A DNA stretch of 64,000 bases from Mycobacterium conspicuum (GTDB lineage Bacteria; Actinomycetota; Actinomycetes; Mycobacteriales; Mycobacteriaceae). The stretch is from positions 5,208,001 to 5,272,000 of the forward strand of contig NZ_AP022613.1 in NCBI RefSeq assembly GCF_010730195.1, written 5' to 3'. The position numbers and the translations under genes were made by a program. Each line of letters begins with the position of its first letter. Within the stretch, counting starts at the first letter, position 1. Below the pieces are notes generated by a model, which worked only from the letters and a program-made list of their open reading frames with translations, had not been told where the DNA came from and did not search any database. Positions 34,447 through 44,689 of the stretch are shown here, piece after piece.

Positions 34447-36077
34447 GCAGTCGCGTGAGCGGCATGCACATCGTCGGCCGGGCGCGCCTCGGTCTGCTCC
34501 TTGGCCCAGCGGTAGTCCGGCTTGCCGGCCGGCGAGCGCTTGACCTCGTCGACGAGCCAAAGACTGCGCGGCACTTTGTATCCCGCGATCTCGGAGCGCA
34601 CGAAGCTGTCCAGCTCGGCCAGCGCGGGCCGGGTACCGGGCCGGGGCTGAACGACGGCGGCCACATGCTGGCCGTACCGGGCGTCGGGCACGCCGACCAC
34701 CAGCGCGTCGAAGACGTCGGGGTGGCCCTTGAGGGCGGCCTCGACCTCCTCGGGGTAGATCTTCTCGCCGCCGCTGTTGATCGACACCGAGCCGCGGCCC
34801 AGCATCGTGACGGTGCCGTCCTCCTCGACCTGCGCGTAGTCCCCCGGGATGGCGTAGCGGACGCCGTTGATGGTCCGAAACGTTTCGGCGGTCTTCTTCT
34901 CGTCCTTGTAGTAGCCGACCGGGATGTTGCCCTTCTTGGCGATGAAGCCGCGCACGCCGGAGCCGGGCTTGACCTCGTTGCCGTCGTCGTCGAGGACGAC
35001 GGTGCGGTGGTCGATGGTCACCCGCGGGCCGCCGCTGTGCGGCGCGTCCTTGGCGACGATGCTGGTGCCGCCAAACCCGGTCTCCGAGGAGCCAATTGAG
35101 TCGGTGATGACCCGATTGGGCAGCAACTCGAGCAGCTTCTCCTTGATGCTCGGCGAAAACAGCGCCGCGGTGCTGGCGAGCAGGAACAGCGACGACAGGT
35201 CATAGTCGTTATCCTTCTGCAGCGCGTCCAGCAGCGGGCGCGCCATCGCGTCGCCGGTGAAGAACAACAGGTTGACCTTGTGTTTGTGGATCGTGCGCCA
35301 CACCTCGTCGGCGTTGAACTCCGGTTCGAGGACGGTGGTGTGGCCACCGAACAGCGACATCCAGGTGGAGGACTGGGTGGCGCCGTGGATCATCGGCGGA
35401 ATCGGATAGCGGATCATGGGCTCGCTGGCGGCCGCAGCCTTGGCCAGGTCGTACTCGTCCTTGACGAATTCGCCTGTGGCGAAGTCGGTTCCACCGAACA
35501 GCACCCGGTATATGTCCTCGTGGCGCCACATCACGCCCTTAGGGAACCCCGTCGTGCCACCCGTATACAGCAGGTAGATGTCGTCGGCGCTGCGCGGCCC
35601 GAAGTCGCGTTCGGGCGACCCCTGCGCGATCGCGTCGTAGAACTCGACGCCGCCGTACCGCTGGAAGTCTTTGTCGGAGCCGTCCTCGATCACCAGGACC
35701 GTCTTGACGTTCGGGGTGTCCGGCAAGACGTTGGCGACCCGGTCGGAGTACTGGCGTTCGTGGACGAGCGCCACCATGTCGGAGTTGTCGAACAGGTAGC
35801 GCAGCTCGGCCTCGACGTAGCGGAAGTTGACGTTGACGATGATCGCGCCGGCCTTCACCACGGCCAGCATCGCGATGACGATCTCGTTGCGGTTGCGGCA
35901 GTAGAGTCCGACCTTGTCGTCCTTCTTGACGCCCTGGTCGATCAGGTAGTGGGCGAGGCGGTTGGCCTTCTCCTCTAGTTGGGCGTAGGTGAGCTGGTCG
36001 TCGCCGCAGATGAGGGCGACACGGTCGGGCACAGCGTCGATGGCGTGCTCGGCAAGATCGGCAATATTCAGGGCCAC
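34443..36077 (-). CDS. fadD19: Steroid side-chain CoA ligase FadD19
   Basis: 544 aa from the GTG at 36077. Adenylate-forming motifs: YTGGTTGFPKGVMW, SIGSSETGFGG and YAQVEEDGTVTMLGRG, with the C-terminal lysine region RSPAGKPDYRWAK. FadD19 makes the CoA thioester of C26-carboxylated (and C24-branched) sterols after CYP125/142. TAATTT (36084-36089) ends six bases before the GTG, giving a leaderless promoter that overlaps the KstR box. It heads a five-gene operon. Confidence 0.94.
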   Translation of the reverse strand: MALNIADLAEHAIDAVPDRVALICGDDQLTYAQLEEKANRLAHYLIDQGVKKDDKVGLYCRNRNEIVIAMLAVVKAGAIIVNVNFRYVEAELRYLFDNSDMVALVHERQYSDRVANVLPDTPNVKTVLVIEDGSDKDFQRYGGVEFYDAIAQGSPERDFGPRSADDIYLLYTGGTTGFPKGVMWRHEDIYRVLFGGTDFATGEFVKDEYDLAKAAAASEPMIRYPIPPMIHGATQSSTWMSLFGGHTTVLEPEFNADEVWRTIHKHKVNLLFFTGDAMARPLLDALQKDNDYDLSSLFLLASTAALFSPSIKEKLLELLPNRVITDSIGSSETGFGGTSIVAKDAPHSGGPRVTIDHRTVVLDDDGNEVKPGSGVRGFIAKKGNIPVGYYKDEKKTAETFRTINGVRYAIPGDYAQVEEDGTVTMLGRGSVSINSGGEKIYPEEVEAALKGHPDVFDALVVGVPDARYGQHVAAVVQPRPGTRPALAELDSFVRSEIAGYKVPRSLWLVDEVKRSPAGKPDYRWAKEQTEARPADDVHAAHATA

Positions 36078-36087
36078 GGCACCAAAT

Positions 36088-36101
36088 TAGAACGTGTTAC
36101 A
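36088..36101. promoter_or_regulatory. KstR box, fadD19/echA19 divergent promoter
   Basis: TAGAACGTGTTACA is a full match. Its first TA is also the start of the minus-strand -10 TAATTT of fadD19 (36084-36089). Confidence 0.82.
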
Positions 36102-36146
36102 TTTCCTGACAAGTTCATGCTCGATGTCGAGGGAGAGGCAGTAGCC

Positions 36147-36968
36147 GTGGCCGAGTCACCAGCAAACGAGGAAACCGGGCCTTCGGAAGCAGATGCGTTG
36201 GTGGAACAGCGTGGTCACACATTGATTGTCACGTTGAATCGGCCGCACGCACGCAACGCCCTGAGCACCGAAATGATGGAAATCATGGTGCAGGCCTGGG
36301 ACCGCGTCGACAACGACGACGACATCCGCTGCTGCATCCTGACCGGTGCCGGTGGCTACTTCTGCGCGGGCATGGATCTCAAGGCAGCAACCAAGAAGCC
36401 GCCGGGCGATTCCTTCAAGGACGGCAGCTACGACCCGTCGCGCATCGACGCGCTGCTCAAAGGCCGCCGGCTGAAGAAGCCACTGATCGCCGCGGTCGAG
36501 GGCCCCGCGATCGCGGGCGGCACCGAAATCCTGCAGGGCACCGACATCCGCATCGCCGGCGAGAGCGCCAAGTTCGGCATCTCCGAGGCCAAGTGGAGCC
36601 TCTACCCGATGGGCGGCTCCGCCGTGCGGCTGGTGCGGCAAATCCCATACACGGTGGCGTGCGACCTGCTGCTGACCGGGCGGCACATCACCGCCGCCGA
36701 AGCCAAGGAGATGGGCCTGATCGGGTATCTGGTGCCCGACGGGCAGGCGCTGACCAAGGCGCTAGAGATCGCCGAGCTGATATCGGCTAACGGCCCGCTG
36801 GCCGTGCAGGCAATCCTGCAGGCGATTCGCGAGACCGAGGGCATGCACGAGAACGAGGCGTTCAAGATCGACACCCAGATCGGAATCAAGGTGTTCTTGT
36901 CCGACGACGCCAAGGAAGGCCCCCGCGCGTTCGCCGAGAAGCGCAAGCCGCAGTTCAAAAACCGCTAG
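36147..36968 (+). CDS. echA19: Enoyl-CoA hydratase EchA19
   Basis: 273 aa from a GTG at 36147 with Shine-Dalgarno GGGAGAGG upstream; the longer open frame would cross the KstR box. Crotonase motifs: VTLNRPHARNALS, GAGGYFCAGMDLKA (oxyanion hole) and EGPAIAGGTEILQGTDIRIA. In M. tuberculosis EchA19 hydrates the unsaturated sterol side-chain CoA. The sequence is very close to Rv3516. It is divergent from fadD19. Confidence 0.94.
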   Translation: MAESPANEETGPSEADALVEQRGHTLIVTLNRPHARNALSTEMMEIMVQAWDRVDNDDDIRCCILTGAGGYFCAGMDLKAATKKPPGDSFKDGSYDPSRIDALLKGRRLKKPLIAAVEGPAIAGGTEILQGTDIRIAGESAKFGISEAKWSLYPMGGSAVRLVRQIPYTVACDLLLTGRHITAAEAKEMGLIGYLVPDGQALTKALEIAELISANGPLAVQAILQAIRETEGMHENEAFKIDTQIGIKVFLSDDAKEGPRAFAEKRKPQFKNR

Positions 36969-36980
36969 CCCTCCTGTTGC

Positions 36981-37040
36981 GCCGAACGTGAAGCCCTTGC
37001 GAAAAGCGGGGCCGATCTTCGCAACCAATTCACTTTCGGC
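36981..37040. repeat. Long palindromic hairpin after echA19 (family member 2)
   Basis: Left arm GCCGAACGTGAA (36981-36992) pairs with TTCACTTTCGGC (37029-37040) with one mismatch. The inner arms TTGCGAA (36997) and TTCGCAA (37018) are perfect. It has the same architecture as the elements at 30714 and 37911. Confidence 0.72.
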
Positions 37041-37075
37041 GGCGCTGTCGGACCTTCACGACAAACTGCTAAGCC

Positions 37076-37921
37076 GTGACGGGACCACTCATCATCGGCA
37101 GCGAAGCAACGGCGAAGGGTACGTTGACGCCCTACCAGCTGCGAAGCAGCTATACAGCGATACACCCCGATGTCTACGTCCCTACCGGCACGGAGCTCAC
37201 CGCAACACAGCGCGCTTACGCCGCCTGGCTGTGGTCGAAACGGCGAGGTGTTATCGCCGGACAATCGGCTTCGGCACTGCATGGCGCGAAGTGGGTGGAT
37301 CACCGGAAACCGGCCCAGCTGCTCTACCAAAACCGCCATCCCCCGAAAGGCATTGTTACCTGGTCCGATCGCTTCGCACCCCACGAGGTCCAGTTGATCC
37401 GCGGCGTACAGGTAACAACTCCCGCGCGCACAGCTTTCGATCTCGCCAGCCACTATCCATTGGGTAAGGCAGTCGCCGCCATCGACGCCCTCGCCCGCGC
37501 CACTAGGCTCAGGCCCGCCGATGCCGAGCTATTGGCCGACCGCTATCGGGGCCACCGAAACATCAGGCGAGCGCGTCAAGCGCTGGCCCTCGTCAACCCG
37601 GGTGCGGAGTCACCGCAAGAGACTTGGCTGCGATTGCTGGTCGTCGAGGCGGGCTACCCGACACCACAGACCCAGATTCCGGTCTACGGCCCGTTTGGTG
37701 AGCTGGTCGGGATAGTCGACATGGGTTGGGAGGAGCGCAAACTCGCGCTCGAGTACGAGGGCGACCACCATCGGACGAATCGCCGAGTTTTCAACAACGA
37801 CATCGCGCGCCACGAAACGATGACGACAGACCTTGGCTGGATCGTCATCAGGGTCACAGCAGAAGACACGCGGGGCGGTGTCCTAAGGCGTCTAGGCGCC
37901 GCCTGGGCTCGCCGAACGTGA
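37076..37921 (+). CDS. Rv3517-like protein with nuclease-like C-terminal domain
   Basis: 281 aa from a GTG at 37076. The N-terminal half (GSEATAKGTLTPYQLRSSY, VIAGQSASALHGA) resembles AbiEi-type winged-helix proteins. The C-terminal half (VDMGWEERKLALEYEGDHH, LGWIVIRVTAEDT) has the DUF559/Vsr-like restriction endonuclease fold pattern. Position between echA19 and cyp142 matches Rv3517. Many mycobacterial paralogues of unknown function exist. Its TGA lies inside the arm of a hairpin, and a related hairpin precedes it. Confidence 0.8.
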   Translation: MTGPLIIGSEATAKGTLTPYQLRSSYTAIHPDVYVPTGTELTATQRAYAAWLWSKRRGVIAGQSASALHGAKWVDHRKPAQLLYQNRHPPKGIVTWSDRFAPHEVQLIRGVQVTTPARTAFDLASHYPLGKAVAAIDALARATRLRPADAELLADRYRGHRNIRRARQALALVNPGAESPQETWLRLLVVEAGYPTPQTQIPVYGPFGELVGIVDMGWEERKLALEYEGDHHRTNRRVFNNDIARHETMTTDLGWIVIRVTAEDTRGGVLRRLGAAWARRT

Positions 37922-37970
37922 ATCCACTGCGAAAAATAGCCAAAAATATCGCAGCTGATTCACGTTCGGC
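37911..37970. repeat. Long palindromic hairpin overlapping the Rv3517-like stop (family member 3)
   Basis: Perfect 14-bp arms GCCGAACGTGAATC (37911-37924) and GATTCACGTTCGGC (37957-37970), with inner CTGCGA/TCGCAG. The stop codon TGA (37919-37921) is in the left arm. It lies between convergent genes, so it may terminate both the Rv3517-like and cyp142 transcripts. Confidence 0.75.
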
Positions 37971-37980
37971 GCAGGGCGGG

Positions 37981-39180
37981 TCAGCCCAGCGGCGCGGAAG
38001 GGGTGAACGCCACCGGCATCTTCTCTAGGCCGGAAACGAAGTTCGCCGGCCGCAGCGGCAGATCGGCGCCCGAGGCGAGCCGCAGGTCCGGGAGGCGCTG
38101 CAGCAGCCGCGTCTGCATGATCGACAGCTCCAGGCGGGCCAGCTGGTTGCCGAGGCAGAAGTGCGTGCCGAAGCCGAACGCGAGGTGGTTGTTCGGGTAG
38201 CGCTCGATGTCGAAGCTCTCCGGGTCGGTGAACACCTTCTCGTCGAAGTTCGCCGACTCGAACAGCAGGATCATCTTTTCGCCCTGATGCAGCTGGGTGC
38301 CGTGGAACTCGGTGTCCGCGGTAACCGTGCGGGCCATGTTCTTCACCGGCGCGGTCCAGCGCAGCATCTCTTCGATCGCGTTGGGCAGCAGCGCCAGATC
38401 CTTGACCAAGCGCTGGTGCTGATCGGGATGCAGCAGCAGCTGCCGCGTCCCGCCGGACAGCGTGTGGCGGGTGGTCTCGTCGCCACCGATCAGCAGCAGC
38501 AGCACCTCGGTGACGATCTGGTGGTCCTCGAGCCGGGAGCCTTCGACCTCCGCGTGCACCAGCACGCTGACCAGGTCGTCGGTCGGTTGCTCCTTGCGCG
38601 CCGCGATCATGCCCATCATGTATTCGCTGTAGGCGGCGAAGGCATCCATGGTGACCTGCATATCCGCTTCGGCCGCGGTGCTGCTCAACGCGCCGACCAG
38701 CTCGTCGGACCACTTGAGGAACATCGAGCGCTCCTCGGGAAGCACCCCCAGCATGTCCCCGATGACCGCCATCGGCAGCGGCGCGGCGAGGTCCCACACG
38801 AAGTCACACTCGCCGCGCTCGCATACCGCGTCGATCAGCGTGTCACACAGCGAAATGATCTTGGCCTCTTGGTCTTTCACCCGTTTGCGGGTGAAGCCAT
38901 AGTTGACGAGCTTGCGCCGCAACAGGTGTTGCGGGTCGTCCATCTCGATCATCATCTCGACGCCGGGCTGGTCGGGTCGAATCCCGCCGGCGTTAGAGAA
39001 CAGCTCGGGCTTACGTTCGGCCTCGATGACGGCCTGATACGTCGACGCGGCGGCGAGCCCGTTGCGGTCGCGGAACACCGGCTCGTTCTCGCGCATCCAG
39101 CGGTAGACCGGCCGGTAGTCACCCGCGTAGAAGGTCCCGTCGGTCAGGTCGACGTCGGGTCTGGTCGCTACGGTGGTCAT
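37981..39180 (-). CDS. cyp142: Cytochrome P450 CYP142 (cholesterol C26/C27 oxidase)
   Basis: 399 aa. P450 signatures: LLIGGDETTRHTLSGG (I-helix, acid/Thr pair), EEMLRW (ExxR) and FGFGTHFCLGNQLAR with heme thiolate Cys at about 342. CYP142 oxidises the terminal side-chain carbon of cholesterol/cholestenone to the acid, overlapping with CYP125. Some M. tuberculosis strains lack an active copy; this one looks intact. The ATG overlaps the upstream gene's stop by four bases. Confidence 0.94.
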   Translation of the reverse strand: MTTVATRPDVDLTDGTFYAGDYRPVYRWMRENEPVFRDRNGLAAASTYQAVIEAERKPELFSNAGGIRPDQPGVEMMIEMDDPQHLLRRKLVNYGFTRKRVKDQEAKIISLCDTLIDAVCERGECDFVWDLAAPLPMAVIGDMLGVLPEERSMFLKWSDELVGALSSTAAEADMQVTMDAFAAYSEYMMGMIAARKEQPTDDLVSVLVHAEVEGSRLEDHQIVTEVLLLLIGGDETTRHTLSGGTRQLLLHPDQHQRLVKDLALLPNAIEEMLRWTAPVKNMARTVTADTEFHGTQLHQGEKMILLFESANFDEKVFTDPESFDIERYPNNHLAFGFGTHFCLGNQLARLELSIMQTRLLQRLPDLRLASGADLPLRPANFVSGLEKMPVAFTPSAPLG

Positions 39181-39893
39181 GAAATCTCCCTGGCATCGCC
39201 GAATGTCATTTGTACTTGGTCAGCAGAACTGGACAACAAAGCGCGCTTCGGAAGGCCCAGCGACGCTAACTCTTTCGCGTACGGATGATCACCAAGCGTG
39301 ACACGCACTCCGCCGAATCGGGTGTGCACGCCGTCCAGCGTGTGTTCGAACGCGGTTTCGCGGGTGACCCCGTCGCGGTGCGAGTAGCTGCGCTGCGCTT
39401 GCTGGCGCGGGGTCAGCCGGAAGGGCAGGCCGCGACGGAATTCCATGCCGATCACCTTCTGGCCGTCAACGGTGCATTCGAAAGCAAACTGGCGGTCCTC
39501 GCGAATCGTGAAGTCCGCCATGACTTTCGGGTAGCCCCAGATCTTGGTGCCGGCCTCCAACGTGAACGACTGGTCGACGGGCAGGTGGTGGATGAAGGCG
39601 CCGGCGTCCTGCAGCGCACGCGGGCCGCTTGCATGCGAACCGGGTGGATTGACCATCACGCTGGTGCCGAATTCGTAGTACTTGCCGAGGTCGCCGTCGA
39701 TGTAGTGCATCAGCATCAACACGACGATCGCGCGCCCGGGCAGATAGCGGCAGACCCGCAGGCCGCTGTAGTCGATCAGGTGCTGCGCGGCGTCGGCATC
39801 GACGGAGAACATCGCCATATGCTGGTTTGCCGAGCGGATCCGCACCGGCATGGTGATCACCGTGCCCGCGATGGTGTGCTGCGAGGCTGTCAT
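39177..39893 (-). CDS. Acetoacetate-decarboxylase-like protein (Rv3519-like)
   Basis: 238 aa. The segment EAGTKIWGYPKVMADF, with a lysine before the GYPK region, and the overall layout match the acetoacetate decarboxylase superfamily. The first ATG follows TAGATT (-10) by six bases, so it is probably leaderless. It forms an operon with cyp142. In the sterol context it may handle a beta-keto acid or act as a non-catalytic hydrolase-like relative. The reaction is unknown. Confidence 0.8.
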   Translation of the reverse strand: MTASQHTIAGTVITMPVRIRSANQHMAMFSVDADAAQHLIDYSGLRVCRYLPGRAIVVLMLMHYIDGDLGKYYEFGTSVMVNPPGSHASGPRALQDAGAFIHHLPVDQSFTLEAGTKIWGYPKVMADFTIREDRQFAFECTVDGQKVIGMEFRRGLPFRLTPRQQAQRSYSHRDGVTRETAFEHTLDGVHTRFGGVRVTLGDHPYAKELASLGLPKRALLSSSADQVQMTFGDAREIS

Positions 39894-39903
39894 CGGGCCA
39901 ATC

Positions 39904-39917
39904 TAGAACGTGTTCTT
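39904..39917. promoter_or_regulatory. KstR box, cyp142 operon
   Basis: TAGAACGTGTTCTT fits the palindrome except for the final base. Its left TA is the start of the minus-strand -10 TAGATT (39900-39905). Confidence 0.72.
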
Positions 39918-39936
39918 GACAACTAGCAAGAACTGT

Positions 39937-40977
39937 CTACACAAGCGTGCCGAGCTCGCGGACCTGCTCGGCATTGCGGCCGTTCACCACCATCATGGTG
40001 ACCCCGGCCGCTTCCCAGACCTTCACCTGCTTACGGACGTAGTCCACGTCGCCGACGATCGCCGCGTCGTCGACCAGTTCGTCCGGGATGATCTGGGCGG
40101 CTCGTTCTTTGCCGTCCTTGCGTCCACTGCGGAAGAGCTTCGTGACGTCGTCGACCACCTCGGAGTAGCCCATCCGGCGGTAGACGTCGGCGTGGAAGTT
40201 GGTGTCCTCGGCGCCCATGCCGCCCATGTACAGCGCGAGGTAGGGCTTCATGCCCGCGAAGGCGGCGCTGCGGTCATCGGTGATGACGACCGTGGCCGTC
40301 GCGCAGATCTCGAAGTCCGCACGGCTGCGGCGCGCGCCGGGGCGAGCGAACCCCTCGTCGAGCCATTCGTTGTAGGTGTCGGCCATCCGCGGCGTGTAGA
40401 AGATCGGCAGCCAGCCGTCGCAGATCTCGGCGGCCAGCGCGACGTTCTTCGGGCCCTCGGCGCCCAGCATGATCGGGATGTCGGCGCGCAGCGGGTGGGT
40501 GATGGGCTTGAGGGGCTTACCCAGGCCGGTGGTCCCAGCGCCGGTCAGTGGCAACGGGTAGTGCGGCCCGTCGCTAGTCACCGGCGCCTCGCGGGCCCAC
40601 ACCTGCCGGAGGATGTCGATGTATTCGCGGGTGCGGGCCAGCGGCTTGGGAAACGACTGGCCGTACCAGCCCTCCACCACCTGCGGCCCGGACACGCCGA
40701 GCCCGAGGATGTGCCGGCCCCCGGACAGGTGATCGAGCGTCAGCGCGGCCATCGCGCAGGCCGTCGGGGTGCGGGCGGACAGCTGGATCACCGATGTGCC
40801 CAGCCGCAGCCGCCGCGTCGACGAGCCCCACCACGCCAGCGGCGTGTAGGCATCGGATCCCCACGCCTCGGCGGTGAACACGGCGTCGAAGCCGGCGTCC
40901 TCGGCGGCGGCGACGAGCTCCGCGTGGTTCTCCGGGGCGTGGGCGCCCCAATATCCCAGCTGCAGTCCGAGCTTCAT
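39937..40977 (-). CDS. F420-dependent LLM-class oxidoreductase (Rv3520c-like)
   Basis: 346 aa, luciferase-like monooxygenase fold: MKLGLQLGYWGAHAPENH at the start, TSVIQLSARTPTACAMAALTLDHLSGGR and LGLGVSGPQVVEGWYGQSF are typical of coenzyme F420-dependent members. A Shine-Dalgarno GAGGAGG precedes the ATG. It is divergent from the DUF35 gene and shares its KstR box, so a redox step in sterol breakdown is likely. The substrate is unknown. Confidence 0.9.
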   Translation of the reverse strand: MKLGLQLGYWGAHAPENHAELVAAAEDAGFDAVFTAEAWGSDAYTPLAWWGSSTRRLRLGTSVIQLSARTPTACAMAALTLDHLSGGRHILGLGVSGPQVVEGWYGQSFPKPLARTREYIDILRQVWAREAPVTSDGPHYPLPLTGAGTTGLGKPLKPITHPLRADIPIMLGAEGPKNVALAAEICDGWLPIFYTPRMADTYNEWLDEGFARPGARRSRADFEICATATVVITDDRSAAFAGMKPYLALYMGGMGAEDTNFHADVYRRMGYSEVVDDVTKLFRSGRKDGKERAAQIIPDELVDDAAIVGDVDYVRKQVKVWEAAGVTMMVVNGRNAEQVRELGTLV

Positions 40978-41011
40978 CGCTGCCTCCTCGACCCGATGTT
41001 GAATCCGTTCT

Positions 41012-41025
41012 TAGAACCTGTTCTA
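41012..41025. promoter_or_regulatory. KstR box, Rv3520c-like/DUF35 divergent promoter
   Basis: TAGAACCTGTTCTA is a full match, 34 bp from the oxidoreductase ATG and 9 bp from the GTG of the DUF35 gene. Confidence 0.8.
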
Positions 41026-41034
41026 CTCGATGGC

Positions 41035-42024
41035 GTGACAGCCAGTTCGAGCGGCCCGACCCTGATGGATCACCCTGAGCCGCCCCTCTCCGCGCCACTG
41101 ACCTTGGCCTTCGACTACACCCGTTCAGTCGGCACCACGCTGAGCAAGTTCTTCACCGCACTGCGCGAGCGCCGCGTGCTCGGGGTGCGCGGATCGGACG
41201 GTCGGGTGCACGTACCGCCGCCCGAATACGACCCCGTGACCTACGAGCCGCTGGGCGAGATGGTACCGGTGTCGGCCGTCGGCACCGTCGTGTCCTGGAC
41301 CTGGCAACCCGAGCCGTTGGAAGGCCAGCCGCTGGACCGGCCGTTCGCGTGGGCGCTGATCAAGCTCGACGGCGCCGACACCCCGCTGATGCACGCGGTC
41401 GACGTTGGCGAGCCGGACAAGATCCGCACCGGCGCGCGGGTGCACGTGCACTGGGCCGACGAAACGGTGGGCGCCATCACCGACATCGCCTACTTCGTGC
41501 CCGGCGAGGACGCCGAGCCGGAGGGGCCCGCCAGCGATCAGGACCCGGTCACCATGATCGTCACGCCGGTCTCGCTGACGATCCAGCACAGCGCCTCGCA
41601 CGAGGAGAGCGCGTATTTGCGGGCCATCGCCGAGGGCAGGCTGCTCGGCGCCAAGACGGGCGAAAACGGCAAGGTGTACTTCCCGCCGCACGGCGCCGAC
41701 CCGGCCACCGGCCTGCCCACCACCGACTTCGTCGAACTGCCCGACAAGGGCGTCGTGACGACGTTCGCGATCATCAACATCCCGTTCCAGGGCCAGCGCA
41801 TCAAGCCGCCGTACGTGGCGGCCTACGTGCTGCTCGACGGCGCCGACATCCCGTTCCTGCACCTGGTCGCCGACATCGACGCGCACGAGGTGCGGATGGG
41901 CATGCGCGTCGAGGCGGTGTGGCGGCCCCGCGAGGAGTGGGGTTTCGGCATCGACAACATCGAGTACTTCCGGCCCACCGGTGAACCGGACGCCGACTAC
42001 GACACCTACAAGCACCACCTGTAA
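41035..42024 (+). CDS. Tandem DUF35/OB-fold protein, partner of Ltp4/Ltp3
   Basis: 329 aa from the GTG at 41035 (an ATG at 41065 would give 319 aa); upstream open frame is shadow. Two homologous halves are visible: VLGVRGSDGRVHVPPPEYDP with its OB-fold, and LLGAKTGENGKVYFPPHGADP with a second OB-fold. Each corresponds to a DUF35 rubredoxin/OB module, but the zinc-ribbon cysteines are missing. DUF35 proteins or domains (as in ChsH2) activate SCP-x-like thiolases/aldolases such as Ltp2. This gene is followed by ltp4 and ltp3, so it is probably their partner subunit. Confidence 0.86.
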   Translation: MTASSSGPTLMDHPEPPLSAPLTLAFDYTRSVGTTLSKFFTALRERRVLGVRGSDGRVHVPPPEYDPVTYEPLGEMVPVSAVGTVVSWTWQPEPLEGQPLDRPFAWALIKLDGADTPLMHAVDVGEPDKIRTGARVHVHWADETVGAITDIAYFVPGEDAEPEGPASDQDPVTMIVTPVSLTIQHSASHEESAYLRAIAEGRLLGAKTGENGKVYFPPHGADPATGLPTTDFVELPDKGVVTTFAIINIPFQGQRIKPPYVAAYVLLDGADIPFLHLVADIDAHEVRMGMRVEAVWRPREEWGFGIDNIEYFRPTGEPDADYDTYKHHL

Positions 42025-42039
42025 AGGGTTTACCTGCAC

Positions 42040-43103
42040 ATGAGCGAACGCAATGTTGCGGTCGTCGGCTTCGCCCACGCCCCGCATGTCCGCCGCACCG
42101 ACGGCACCACCAACGGGGTCGAGATGCTGATACCGTGCTTCGCCCAGCTGTACCAGGAGCTGGGCATCTCCCGGACCGACATTGGTTTCTGGTGTTCGGG
42201 CTCGTCGGATTACCTTGCGGGACGGGCGTTTTCGTTCATCTCGGCGATCGACTCGATCGGCGCGGTGCCGCCGATCAACGAATCGCACGTCGAGATGGAC
42301 GCCGCGTGGGCCCTCTACGAGGCCTACATCAAGATCCTGACCGGTGAGGTCGACACCGCGCTGGTGTACGGCTTCGGCAAATCCTCGGCCGGGGTGCTGC
42401 GCCAGATCCTGTCGCGCCAAACCGATCCCTACACGGTCGCGCCGCTGTGGCCGGACTCGGTGTCGATGGCCGGGCTGCAGGCCCGCGTGGGCCTGGACTC
42501 CGGCAAGTGGACGGAGACGCAGATGGCCCGCGTCGCGTTCGATTCCTTCGCCAACGCGCGCCGAGTCGACTCGGTCGAGCCGCCGATCAACTTCGACGAT
42601 CTGCTCGAACGGCCGTACTTCGCCGACCCGCTGCGGCGGCACGACATCGCACCGATCACCGACGGCGCCGCCGCCATCGTGCTCGCCGCCGACGACCGGG
42701 CCCGCGAGTTGCGCGAAAACCCGGCCTGGATCACCGGAATCGAGCACCGCATCGAAACCCCGGTGCTGGGAGCGCGCGACCTGACCGCTTCTGCCTCGAC
42801 AACGGTGGCGACCAAGATAGCCACCGGCGGCAACACCGCAGACCTCGACGTTGCCGAGATCCACGCTCCGTTCACCCATCAGCACCTGATCATCGCGGAG
42901 GCCATCCGGATACCGGGCAAGACGGCCGTCAACCCGTCGGGAGGCGCGCTGGCGGCCAATCCGATGTTCACCGCGGGTCTCGAGCGCATCGGCTTTGCCG
43001 CACAACACATTTGGAACGGCTCCGCGCAGCGGGTGCTGGCGCACGCCACCAGCGGGCCTGCGCTGCAACAGAACCTGGTGGCGGTCATGGAAGGAAAAAA
43101 CTA

Positions 43104-43104
<1 letters not shown>
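42040..43104 (+). CDS. ltp4: SCP-x-type thiolase/aldolase Ltp4
   Basis: 354 aa thiolase-fold protein of the lipid-transfer (SCP-x) group: TDIGFWCSGSSDYLAG near the nucleophile position, and DVAEIHAPFTHQHL and NPSGGALAANPMFTAGLERI in the C-terminal lobe. It corresponds to Rv3522. In Rhodococcus, ltp3/ltp4 are needed to shorten the side chains of C24-branched plant sterols; a retro-aldol reaction is likely. Second gene of the DUF35-ltp4-ltp3-NTF2 operon. Confidence 0.9.
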
Positions 43105-44287
<1,183 letters not shown>

Positions 44288-44291
<4 letters not shown>

Positions 44292-44689
44292 ATCTGGCCC
44301 ACGAGGCCGGCCGCCGCTCGCGCGAGGCGGTCATCGCCCGGGACAAGGAAGCCTGGTTGGCGGTGTTCACCGACGACGCGATCGTCGAGGACCCCATCGG
44401 GCCGTCGGCGTTGGACCCCGAGGGCAAGGGCCACCGGGGCCGCGACGCGATATCGGCCTTCTGGGACAAGGCCATTGCCCCCACCGACAAGATCGAGTTC
44501 GTCTTCCGCGACACCTATCAATGCGGTCTTGAGGAAGCGAACGTCGGGCACATCCTCATCACGACGGGCGATTACCAGACCACCGCCGAGGGCGTGTTCA
44601 CCTACAAAGCCAACGACGAGGGCAAGATGGTCGCGTTGCGTGCGTACTGGGAGATGGACCGCGCCGTCGCGAACACTCGGAAGGTCTAG
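44288..44689 (+). CDS. NTF2-like (SnoaL/ketosteroid-isomerase fold) protein
   Basis: 133 aa, ATG overlapping the ltp3 TGA (ATGA). Cone-fold motif pattern: AWLAVFTDDAIVEDPIGPS, GRDAISAFWDKAI and GKMVALRAYWEMD, as in nuclear transport factor 2, SnoaL and delta5-3-ketosteroid isomerase proteins. Its place at the end of the Ltp operon suggests a hydratase/isomerase or chaperone role for the sterol side-chain substrate. I recall no annotated counterpart in H37Rv at this site. Confidence 0.85.

Noticed and set aside
39910..41034. N-terminal extension of the DUF35 gene to about 704 aa
   Set aside because: It is antisense to the F420-type oxidoreductase and crosses a KstR box, so it is not part of the protein.
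41125..43068. A 647-codon minus-strand frame over the DUF35 gene and ltp4
   Set aside because: Antisense shadow of two recognised genes; no domain.
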